DNA of 36,852 bases, from NCBI GenBank assembly GCA_023138735.1, contig JAGLOY010000029.1, positions 1 to 36,852 on the forward strand. The letters run 5' to 3'. The notes beneath the pieces were generated by a model. The model did no database searches. It was not told the origin of the DNA and saw only the letters and a program-made list of their open reading frames with translations. Position 1 is the first letter of the stretch. Each line of letters starts with the position of its first letter. Origin of the DNA: Candidatus Aegiribacteria sp. (GTDB taxonomy: Bacteria > Fermentibacterota > Fermentibacteria > Fermentibacterales > JCC-6). Below are positions 8,325 to 15,650 of this stretch, in pieces. The position numbers and the translations under genes are program-made.

Positions 8325-9305
8325 TCAGAAGTGATCGGGAAACTCTTCCTTCTCCGGTCTTGCAAAGAGTTCTCCGAGGGCTTCAGTCGCCGGGATCTCG
8401 TTGTTGATAATTTTACGTACAGTACTGGTTATAGGCATCTCCACATTGTATTCATCTGCTAGCAGCATCACGGCGGTAGCTGTATCAACCCCCTCTGCAA
8501 GCTGGAGACTCTCAATCTCGGTTCCTTTTCCAATGGCTTCGCCGTACAACCGGTTATTGCTGTATGGGGAGAAGAGAGTCGCTTCGTAATCGCCCAGGTG
8601 AGAAAGTCCGTATACGCTTCTCCAGTCACCACCCATTGCGGCTGCCAGTCTTGCTACTTCCTGCGGAGCCCTCGCCATTAGTGCTCCTTTGAGACCGGAA
8701 TGGTTCAGCCCGTCAAGTATCCCTGCCGCAATTCCAATAACATTCTTCGCTGCTGCTCCCACTTCACAGCCGATGATATCCCGGGACCAGTAGAAACGTA
8801 TCAAATCGCTGCTCAGCAATCTTGCAATACGTACCGAATCATTCTCGTTTTCAGATGCGATTATCATGCAGCTTGGTACCCCCGCAACAAACTGCTGTGG
8901 GTGTCCCGGGCCTACCCAGATCGAAAGGCTCCGGGGTTTCAGACCCTCCGCCTGAGATATCTCAGTAAGCCTCTTTCCGGTATCCTTTTCTATGCCTTTC
9001 ATGCAGAGTATCAGATCGGTGGCCGAAATATCAATCTGTCTGAGTTGTCCGCAGAGGCTTCTGAACTTCTGGGCTGGGACCGTAACAATAATCATATCGG
9101 AGCCGGATACTTCTTCTATATCACTGGTCAGGCGTATATCGGGTGGAAGTTCCAGATACCTGTTCTTTCTGGTTTCCTGAAGCCTGATGAATCCGGGGAT
9201 ACCTTCAGGCTCCCAGCCTGTGACGGTATTTCCAACCCTGGATCCGTACCAAAGATGGAAGCTGCCCCATCTTCCACACCCGAGAACAGCCTGTATAAGC
9301 GGCAT
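8325..9305 (-). CDS. gpsA: NAD(P)-dependent glycerol-3-phosphate dehydrogenase, divergent
   Basis: GpsA reduces dihydroxyacetone phosphate to sn-glycerol 3-phosphate, the backbone of phospholipids. The 326 residues show a Rossmann start (VLGCGRWGS), then GPGHPQQFVAGVPS at about 152, EVGAAAKNVIGIAAGILDGL at about 200 with the catalytic Lys, ALMARAPQEVARLAAAMGG at about 225, and GLSHLGDYEATLFSPYSNNR at about 250. All are in family order. Several positions differ from the common consensus (for example GLAGLGDL becomes GLSHLGDY), so it is a divergent member. Its ATG follows the DUF362 stop by one base. Placement beside an LpxL-like acyltransferase fits membrane-lipid synthesis. Confidence 0.88.
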   Translation of the reverse strand: MPLIQAVLGCGRWGSFHLWYGSRVGNTVTGWEPEGIPGFIRLQETRKNRYLELPPDIRLTSDIEEVSGSDMIIVTVPAQKFRSLCGQLRQIDISATDLILCMKGIEKDTGKRLTEISQAEGLKPRSLSIWVGPGHPQQFVAGVPSCMIIASENENDSVRIARLLSSDLIRFYWSRDIIGCEVGAAAKNVIGIAAGILDGLNHSGLKGALMARAPQEVARLAAAMGGDWRSVYGLSHLGDYEATLFSPYSNNRLYGEAIGKGTEIESLQLAEGVDTATAVMLLADEYNVEMPITSTVRKIINNEIPATEALGELFARPEKEEFPDHF

Positions 9306-9306
9306 G

Positions 9307-10440
9307 CTATTCTATTCCGTCCTGCTCCTTCTGGGGCCGGGGCATTGTCTTCACCGAACCATACTGCTCAAACAACCTCCCCCAGCCTGTATCGAGGGCT
9401 TTCCTGATCCGTTTCTTCCCGACAAGATTGAGCCAGAAAACATCATGATAGAGCCTGCTGGCAAAAAAGGCCCACGGAACGATGGGAGTCCTCAGGAGGA
9501 AATTCTCCATGGGTTTCAGCCAGCCATGGTAGATCATCTTCTGCCCTCTGCTGGCGAAGGTTTCCGTCTGTACGAAATGGAAATTAACATCGGAAATATC
9601 CTCACCGACCACTTCTATATCAACCGGGTCTCCCGTACCCAGACCTTCCTCATGGGCAAGGCGGATGAAATCCAGTTTCATTGGATCGAATCCCTGCATT
9701 TTTGCGCTTATCGCGTCAATTGCCACCTGATCCGCGGATGCAAGAATGTAATTCTTTACATGGGGTATCATTGCTCTGGGTCCCGGGCCTTCCCCTGCGA
9801 ATGTGCCGTCCATTACTGCCAGAAGACCGGGATGGATCTCCTTCTGAATCCGCAGAAGATCAACAAGGGTTTCATGTATAACACTGTGAGTCCAATGTCT
9901 GCGCTCACTCAGCAGTCCTCCGAAAGCGTTCTTCATGGCTCCCGTAATCGTAGTGAAAACGTGAGTTTTCATTGTGGGGAGCTGGATTATGTTCTGTCCG
10001 ATCAACGCATCCGGGATTTTGACTCCATCCGGGAATATCTTTCCAAGCACCCTGAACGGTTTTTTCGGCTGGAACTTAACCCACTTAACAGGCTTCTCAT
10101 ATAGTCTGATCTTCTCGATACCATGAAGATCCTCATCAACCTGCCTCAGATGATTACCTTTTTCACCTCTTTTATCGCTTACCACTACGGTTCTGTTGTG
10201 TGTGGATACAAGCTGTTCTCTGCTGAAACCATCTTCCAGGAGTGTCCGGATAACCGCATCGAGCTGCCACGGTGTTGTTGAACATGCTGGATACCAGTGA
10301 TGCCACGAAACATTTATCTTCAGGAGAACCTTTTTGCTTTTGTCAAGATAGTCCAGATAGCCTATACTTTTTAGCAGCTTGCGGTAATCCTCAAGAACAG
10401 TATCAGGCGAAGTTTTCAGTACAGCCACTTTACTCTTCAT
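9307..10440 (-). CDS. DUF362 domain protein without ferredoxin tail
   Basis: The 377-residue protein is a DUF362 member. It has LLKINVSWHHWYPACSTTPW near residue 40, LIGQNIIQLPTMKTHVFTTITGAMKNAFGGLL near 150 and ILASADQVAIDAISAKMQG near 230, the latter two being the core family motifs. Unlike the paralogue at 11391-12521 it has no cysteine-rich ferredoxin module; the C-terminus instead carries a hydrophobic, aromatic-rich stretch (about 310-345) that could associate with the membrane. DUF362 proteins are poorly understood and often linked to redox chemistry. The ATG has a GAGGG ribosome binding site within the end of the acyltransferase gene, which it overlaps by 11 bases. Confidence 0.85.
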   Translation of the reverse strand: MKSKVAVLKTSPDTVLEDYRKLLKSIGYLDYLDKSKKVLLKINVSWHHWYPACSTTPWQLDAVIRTLLEDGFSREQLVSTHNRTVVVSDKRGEKGNHLRQVDEDLHGIEKIRLYEKPVKWVKFQPKKPFRVLGKIFPDGVKIPDALIGQNIIQLPTMKTHVFTTITGAMKNAFGGLLSERRHWTHSVIHETLVDLLRIQKEIHPGLLAVMDGTFAGEGPGPRAMIPHVKNYILASADQVAIDAISAKMQGFDPMKLDFIRLAHEEGLGTGDPVDIEVVGEDISDVNFHFVQTETFASRGQKMIYHGWLKPMENFLLRTPIVPWAFFASRLYHDVFWLNLVGKKRIRKALDTGWGRLFEQYGSVKTMPRPQKEQDGIE

Positions 10441-11389
10441 TTTCTTTTCCCTCTAAGTTATTTACAGGTGCCTCACGTTCCCTGTTACCGTACATTCCCG
10501 TTGTTTTCCATCTTCTGTGCGCCCACCAGTAAAGCTCGGGGTTTCTGATTATCACCTGCTCGAGCTGTGTGGTGTATTTCTGAGTAACCTCTTTTTCAGC
10601 TTCTTCCGGTGAAAGATTCCTGTCGGGATAAACCGGTTTTCCAATCACGAGCCTGTGATCCGGTCCTTTCCCTTCCCGCACAAGTACCGCAGGAACTACG
10701 GGTACCCCCAGTTTCACGGAAAATGCCGCAGCTCCCCTTGGAGTTGATGCCGGATAGCCGAAGAAATCGATAACTACTCCGCTGTCGCCTGCATCCTGGT
10801 CGGAAAGCCAGCATACGTACCCGCCCCTTCTCATCGATTTCAGAACTCCCTTAACTGCCGATCTCCTGTTGTAAAGCTCTATTCCATGAATGGATCTCAT
10901 TCTGTTAATGTATGCATCCACAAGGCCGTTGCTCTGCCTGCCTACAAGAAAAGCCACGTCTCCCAGTTTATATCTGCAGGCAACACCAAAAAGTTCCCAG
11001 TTCCCGAAATGACCGGTGATGATTATTGCACCGCTCAAAGCTTTCAGAGCATCCAATGCTTCGGGATCCTCAACAGTAACATGCTTTGTGATGTAATTTT
11101 CACCCATTCTGTTCTGGCGGGCGAATTCCAGCATGAACCGGCCCGAGTTCATATAGGAATGAAGTCCAATTCTATCGAGCTCCCTTTGGGATCTGTCCGG
11201 AAAGGCAAGCCGCAGGTTCATAATCACTATCTTCTTCCGGATCCCGAGAATGCTCCAGGCTGTCCAGCCCAGACAAGCGCCCAGGGCAAGGGCGCATCTT
11301 AAAGGCAGAAGCCCTGCAAAGAATATTATCGTACGAGTGAGAGCATATTCAATTCTATGTAGCAGTGTAAGTTTTCTTTCAGCTCCCAT
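10430..11389 (-). CDS. LpxL/HtrB-like lipid A or lysophospholipid acyltransferase
   Basis: The 319-residue inner-membrane enzyme has an N-terminal hydrophobic anchor (about residues 15-45), the HX4D/E catalytic motif GHFGNWELFG (about 127), and the second family block SDQDAGDSGVVIDFFG (about 195) followed by TPRGAAAFSVKLGVPVVP. LpxL/HtrB enzymes transfer a secondary acyl chain from acyl-ACP to the lipid A precursor. In organisms without lipid A, members of this fold acylate other lipids, as mycobacterial PatA does. Its start is one base after the stop of the DUF362-ferredoxin gene. The flanking pair of DUF362 proteins and gpsA suggests an envelope-lipid operon. The family call is strong; the acceptor lipid is not determined. 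Confidence 0.9.
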   Translation of the reverse strand: MGAERKLTLLHRIEYALTRTIIFFAGLLPLRCALALGACLGWTAWSILGIRKKIVIMNLRLAFPDRSQRELDRIGLHSYMNSGRFMLEFARQNRMGENYITKHVTVEDPEALDALKALSGAIIITGHFGNWELFGVACRYKLGDVAFLVGRQSNGLVDAYINRMRSIHGIELYNRRSAVKGVLKSMRRGGYVCWLSDQDAGDSGVVIDFFGYPASTPRGAAAFSVKLGVPVVPAVLVREGKGPDHRLVIGKPVYPDRNLSPEEAEKEVTQKYTTQLEQVIIRNPELYWWAHRRWKTTGMYGNREREAPVNNLEGKENEE

Positions 11390-11390
11390 T

Positions 11391-12521
11391 TCAGCTCCTG
11401 CTCAGTGGAATACGTATCTTTACAGCATGCTCAGGACAGAGCTCATGGCAGCACAGGCACATAATGCACTTTTTCCGGTTCATCACGGCCTTTCCGTTTA
11501 CTATAGTTATGGCCTCAACCGGACATCCGTTCGCACATATGGCGCACCCTACGCATTTATCCGTGGCAACCGGAGGTTTCTTGAAAATATACCGAGCAAT
11601 ACTTCCGAGGAATGATGGCAGAAGGTTGTAGAAGCTCTCCCCTGGTATCCGGAAATCTGCAAGCACACAATCCTCTGTGCCACTTGTCTCTATTCTCTCA
11701 TGAGCCAGGCCCAACCCTCGCTCAAGGGCGACTCTGTTGGTTCGAAGTTTGCGGGGATCCAGTCCCGCCAGCCCGGTCATAATAACATCGAGGCATACAC
11801 CATCCCTGGCGACTCCAAGTATTCCATCCCATCTAGGTGTACCGTCGGTACTGGGACCCTTTCCGTCCATGGCCAGAATCGCATCCATTACATGAAAGTC
11901 GAAATCGACAATCGTGTAGATATCCACAAGTGTCCTGGCAAAATCAGCAGGTTTTATGGCATTACAGTGGTGGATGGCTTTTCCGAGTCCGGGAACGGCC
12001 CCGAAAGCATTCTTCACCGCATTGGTCAACCTGCACAGGCCATGGGTCTTGAATTTGCACATGTTGATAAGCACATCTGCATCAACTACGGGTTTCGCGA
12101 TATTGTAGGTTCGATTATCAAGGGATACTTCAACAGATCCGGCTCTTTCAAAGTTGACCAGTTCAATTCCCAGTTCGTCCGCTACAGCTTCAAAACCGCA
12201 GTTCTCCCAGTAGCGCTGCACACCCTTTACAGCTCCGCCGGGGCTGTCACCGACGGTAACTTCGCAGCCTTCCCTCTTAAGAAGCACAGCAACGGCAGCG
12301 ACTACTTCAGGATGTGTAGTTATTGCCCTCTCAGGGGATTTTGCGGACAGCATGTTAACCTTAAGCAGAACCTTTGCACCAGGTATAACAGATTCAGGCC
12401 AGCCTCCGGCCAGATCTATCATTTCACCGAGGTTGTCGATCAGTGCGGTTCTGTCGTAATTCTCGAACCCTGATCTCAGTACTACATCAAAGGGCATATC
12501 ACCTTTCCGCGTAACCTGCAT
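11391..12521 (-). CDS. DUF362 protein with 2x[4Fe-4S] ferredoxin domain
   Basis: Residues about 1-300 form a DUF362 domain, with LLKVNMLSAKSPERAITTHP, VLINMCKFKTHGLCRLTNAVKNAFG and LDVIMTGLAGLDPRKLRT. The C-terminal 60 residues form a bacterial-type ferredoxin with two cluster motifs, CVGCAICANGCP and CIMCLCCHELCP. It is likely a cytoplasmic iron-sulfur protein passing electrons to or within the DUF362 core. It appears to be the first gene of the six-gene run ending at 6004. The annotated ATG has a weak ribosome binding site; an internal ATG at 12497 is preceded by GGAAAGGTGAT and would give an N-terminus closer to relatives, so it is a good alternative start. Confidence 0.88.
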   Translation of the reverse strand: MQVTRKGDMPFDVVLRSGFENYDRTALIDNLGEMIDLAGGWPESVIPGAKVLLKVNMLSAKSPERAITTHPEVVAAVAVLLKREGCEVTVGDSPGGAVKGVQRYWENCGFEAVADELGIELVNFERAGSVEVSLDNRTYNIAKPVVDADVLINMCKFKTHGLCRLTNAVKNAFGAVPGLGKAIHHCNAIKPADFARTLVDIYTIVDFDFHVMDAILAMDGKGPSTDGTPRWDGILGVARDGVCLDVIMTGLAGLDPRKLRTNRVALERGLGLAHERIETSGTEDCVLADFRIPGESFYNLLPSFLGSIARYIFKKPPVATDKCVGCAICANGCPVEAITIVNGKAVMNRKKCIMCLCCHELCPEHAVKIRIPLSRS

Positions 12522-12563
12522 GATCAGCTGACCGACATTGCTGAGCTGCTCTCACAGGTAGAT

Positions 12564-12592
12564 ATTAATCAAGTAATGAATCTACAAAACAA
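12564..12592 (-). promoter_or_regulatory. Weak candidate promoter for the DUF362-acyltransferase run
   Basis: On the minus strand TTGTTT (12587-12592) and ATTAAT (12564-12569) are 17 bases apart, about 45 bases upstream of the first gene of the run. The match is poor (three and four of six). It sits in an AT-rich 195-base spacer (12522-12716) where I see no gene. Confidence 0.22.
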
Positions 12593-12716
12593 GGTCTTGC
12601 ATGGCTAGCTGATGATGATACTCTGCCGGTGAACAGGCGATTTCCGATAGCGGATAATAAGATAATCTGCTGCATAGATACTCTTGTTCATCCGTAGTAC
12701 GGTAACCGCATGAAGG

Positions 12717-13394
12717 TCATTGTTTTTCCGGTATCAATTCTATGTTGTCAGCATTAAAACAAGGCCACTGATTTTCACTGAGAGTCCAATAAGTCAACGG
12801 AGAGAATGTCCATAAAATGGGATTTAGAGTTTCATAATCCAGGGCACCATCTATTATTCCATTTTCATTGACCCATACGCTTTTCACTTCACAGATAAAC
12901 AGAGTATGAGCACTCGGGTGGTCTTCATCCAATTCAACCAGACTTACCGAGTTTACCACCTCACACTCAAATGAAACGATGCTGCCGTTAACCATTGGTG
13001 AGTTTTCATTCTCACCGTAGAAAACATTGAATACTCCACTTTTGTCATAATCTCTTCCAGATACCATTCCAACAGCGTCAACTAGCGGAATAAGCTCAGT
13101 GGTAGGAATACTGATACTGAAACAATTGTTTCTCATTATTGCTTCATGGGTCATATGCCTTTTCTGGATGGAAACACCAAAAAGATACGGATCAACTTCC
13201 AGGCGGGTAATCCAGGCAGCTGTCATAAAGTTGACTTGATCATCGATTATAGTGCCAATGAGTACGACCGGAAGTGGCGGATCGTAAAATATAGATTCTA
13301 CCTGTTCCATTTGAATATCTTCAGCCGTTTCTGTTGCAATTGCACTGGATATAATGCAAAACAGCACCAGCATGAATTGAATTACCATTTTCAT
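12717..13394 (-). CDS. Flavin-reductase-fold (flavoredoxin-like) protein with signal peptide
   Basis: The 225-residue protein starts with a clear export signal (basic MKM, hydrophobic core to about residue 20, SAIA-TE). The rest matches the FMN-binding split-barrel of flavoredoxin-type flavin reductases: PPLPVVLIGTI near 40, NFMTAAWITRLEVDPYLFGVSI near 55-75, then FSISIPTTELIPLVDAVGMVSGRDYDKSG near 95-120 and HTLFICEVKSV. These proteins are normally cytoplasmic and bind FMN to pass electrons; an exported version is unusual. The ATG has an AAAGGAGAAAAAA ribosome binding site. The gene and its flanks are visibly more AT-rich than their neighbours and it stands alone, which suggests acquisition by transfer. 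Function is inferred from fold only. Confidence 0.78.
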   Translation of the reverse strand: MKMVIQFMLVLFCIISSAIATETAEDIQMEQVESIFYDPPLPVVLIGTIIDDQVNFMTAAWITRLEVDPYLFGVSIQKRHMTHEAIMRNNCFSISIPTTELIPLVDAVGMVSGRDYDKSGVFNVFYGENENSPMVNGSIVSFECEVVNSVSLVELDEDHPSAHTLFICEVKSVWVNENGIIDGALDYETLNPILWTFSPLTYWTLSENQWPCFNADNIELIPEKQ

Positions 13395-13629
13395 TTTTTC
13401 TCCTTTTAGGCTTGAACAGGTTTGTCGAATCCAGCGATCAGATTATTCGCAAATCTTTAAAAACATTTAAATTAAGTACTTAGCACACCAAGAGACAGTA
13501 AAAATGAATCTATTTAAGCAGAATGCAAAAGTAAAGCAGATAGAGCAGGTAGATCAAAAGAGTTTAATTTATACATCATGAGCGCCAGTGAATGCTTCTC
13601 GTGTAATAACCGCTGAAGATATCGGCTTC

Positions 13630-14577
13630 CTAGAAAGTTATCCACAACTCCGGATCGGATGGCAGTGACTGCAGAACATCCATGTTGATGGAAAGAGAGT
13701 ATTTCTCAGCCAGTTCTTCGAGCCAGACCTGCGTACGCTCTTCTGAAAGTCTTCCTTTTACGATCTGATAAAGCTCCCCTTCAAGATCGTCATAAGTTGC
13801 GAAGCGGGGAGGAAATACCTCCACAAGCCTGAAAGCGAAATACATCTGATTCTCAAAAATCGGCGACAGGCTTGACCATGTCAAGGTATCTCCCGGGTCC
13901 ATGGAGAAGACCTCATCTCCCCTGAATCCGGGTATATCTTCCCTGAGAAGCGGTCGTGTGATGTTGGAAGGCGGGTCATCCTTTGATAAGTTCATCCAGA
14001 AATCCAAGCGGGAAATCAGTGAATCGATACCATTTCCTTCGGATATTGCGGTTTCGTAGGCTACTACATCGTCAACATGAACCTGTACACACTGAATACT
14101 TCTTCTCTCCGGAATGATCGGAATCTCAATAAGGTTGTTGAATTCTTCCTGCAGAAGATCGGGAGTTACGATGATGAAGCTGTACACCTGATCCTCGAAA
14201 AGTCTATCCGAAGCGATGCTCATCATCCATTCATCTCTCTCCGTCAACAGATCTGCATATGTATCCGGATAAATTGTCGCGAAATATTGTCTGAGAGCAC
14301 AATTCAGAAGAGTAGTATCGATAAACCATTCCAGCCAGACTGGATCAGAGGGTTTAACCGGCATGAAGTCGCTCTGGTATTCGATCTCATATACAATGTC
14401 CAGGGTTGTCAAAATTATATGAGGTGAAACAACGATCGAATCATCCGGGATAAACTCTTCGTGCAAAGAATAGTAAAGAACAAGATTATTGAAGGCTGTA
14501 TCACTGATTACAGGCCCTGCGTCGGAAAGGAATGAATCGGTAATTCTATTGAGATCAGCTTTCCCCCATGAAGCTGA
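13630..14577 (-). pseudogene. 5'-truncated PpiC/SurA-like peptidyl-prolyl isomerase
   Basis: The reading frame is open from the stop at 13630 up to at least 14577, well past the first possible start (a TTG at 14466). The residues in between (SASWGKADLNRITDSFLSDA, then a stretch ending VLYYSLHEEF) look like genuine protein, so the gene has lost its beginning rather than starting at 14466. The roughly 315 visible residues resemble SurA-like chaperones: a helical part, then a parvulin-like region (RRSIQCVQVHV near 14110, FRGDEVFSMDPGDTLTWSS near 13900, YFAFRLVEVFPP) and a C-terminal helix. The signal peptide and start are missing. It abuts a truncated flavoprotein gene of opposite strand at about 14575. 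The isomerase call is moderate; the truncation is clear. Confidence 0.65.
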
Positions 14578-14580
14578 AAG
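14569..14580. other. Breakpoint joining two truncated genes head to head
   Basis: Leftward from here the minus strand encodes the PpiC-like fragment; rightward the plus strand encodes the flavoprotein fragment starting KALIIATGSTPVMPG. Neither gene has a start, promoter or ribosome binding site, and there is no spacer between them. A stop codon (14575-14577) lies directly before the flavoprotein reading frame. I see no transposon ends or long repeat at the junction. Confidence 0.7.
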
Positions 14581-15603
14581 GCGCTGATAATTGCAACGGG
14601 CTCCACGCCGGTAATGCCGGGACCCTGGAGAAAGTTCGGCCAGAGGGTTATAACCAGTTCAACACTCTTCGAGATGGAAGATCTTCCGGCAAGCCTGGCC
14701 GTGGTAGGCCTTGGCGCCATCGGTGTTGAGATGGCACAGGCATTCAGCCGGCTGGGAGTAGAGGTAACAGGATTTGATGCCCTGAATACACTTGGCGGTA
14801 TCAGCGATCCTGAAGTTGCAGCTTCAGCTGTTGAAATCTTCAGGAAGGAATTCCCTATTCATCTGGAAAGCCATGTAACCCTTGAAGAGGACGGCTCCAG
14901 CAGGATACTCGTCCGGTCAGACAATTCAGATGTTTCTGTTGAAAAGGTGCTTGTGTCCGTTGGCAGAAAGCCCAATATCGCAGGTCTGGGATTGGAGAAT
15001 CTCGGTGTTCCCCTCAGCAGAATGGGAATCCCCGCATTCAACCAGCACACCATGCAGGTTGGAAATATGCCTGTATTCATAGCCGGGGATGTCAGCAACC
15101 GGGTGCCCCTGCTGGCAGAAGCAGCGGATGACGGACACATTGCCGGATACAACAGCATCAAGGATAAAAACCACTGCTTCTGCCGGAGAACATTCCTGGG
15201 CATTGTGTTTACTCATCCCAACATTGCAGCAGCAGGGACGAAATACTCTAATCTCAACATGGATGATACAGTGATAGGTTCCATGGATTACAAAGGACAG
15301 GGCAGGGCTATCTGTGCGGCTGAGAACCACGGTCTTCTCAGACTCTATGCTGAGAAAAGTACCGGTAAACTGGTCGGTGCGGAAATGGCTGTCCCGGATG
15401 GAGAGCATCTTGCGCATTCCATCTCATGGGCAATTCAGAGAGAACTTACCGTCTTTGAAATGCTTGAGCTGAATTACTACCACCCGGTGACTGAAGAGGG
15501 GATCAGAGCAGCACTGCGAAAAGCGGCAGGACAAATAGAAATAAGAGAATCCGGTCCGGACATTCCCCTGTGCCACATTCTCCCGCAGGAATGCATGGAG
15601 TAA
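14578..15603 (+). pseudogene. 5'-truncated dihydrolipoamide dehydrogenase-like flavoprotein
   Basis: The visible 341 residues are the C-terminal part of a class I pyridine nucleotide-disulfide oxidoreductase (Lpd, mercuric reductase or transhydrogenase group). They start at the ATGS motif (IIATGSTPVMPG), then carry the NAD-binding Rossmann LAVVGLGAIGVEMAQAFSRL, the second FAD motif GNMPVFIAGDVSN and the C-terminal active-site pair in YYHPVTEEGI. About 110-140 N-terminal residues are missing, including the FAD-binding GxGxxG and the redox-active CxxxxC. An ATG at 14616-minus-2 (14614) lies in frame, but starting there would cut the ATGS motif, so it is not a natural start. Without the disulfide it cannot act as a normal dehydrogenase. 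No 2-oxoacid dehydrogenase genes adjoin it. Confidence 0.8.
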
Positions 15604-15650
15604 TTCAGGGCTGATATAAGATCTGAGAATTCAGGATTGCCCCGGTCGAC

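Noticed and set aside
8363..8365. TTG as the start of the NifS-like protein
   Set aside because: It would overlap gpsA by 41 bases and add 17 residues not seen in the family; the ATG at 8314 gives the expected N-terminus.
14464..14466. TTG as the natural start of the PpiC-like gene
   Set aside because: The frame continues upstream for more than 30 codons of protein-like sequence to the breakpoint.
14614..15603. A complete short flavoprotein starting at ATG 14614
   Set aside because: This start cuts through the ATGS motif, which is encoded in frame just upstream, and no ribosome binding site precedes it.
15604..15650. Possible bidirectional terminator between convergent genes
   Set aside because: Only short imperfect palindromes (CTGA/TCAG) without T-runs are present.
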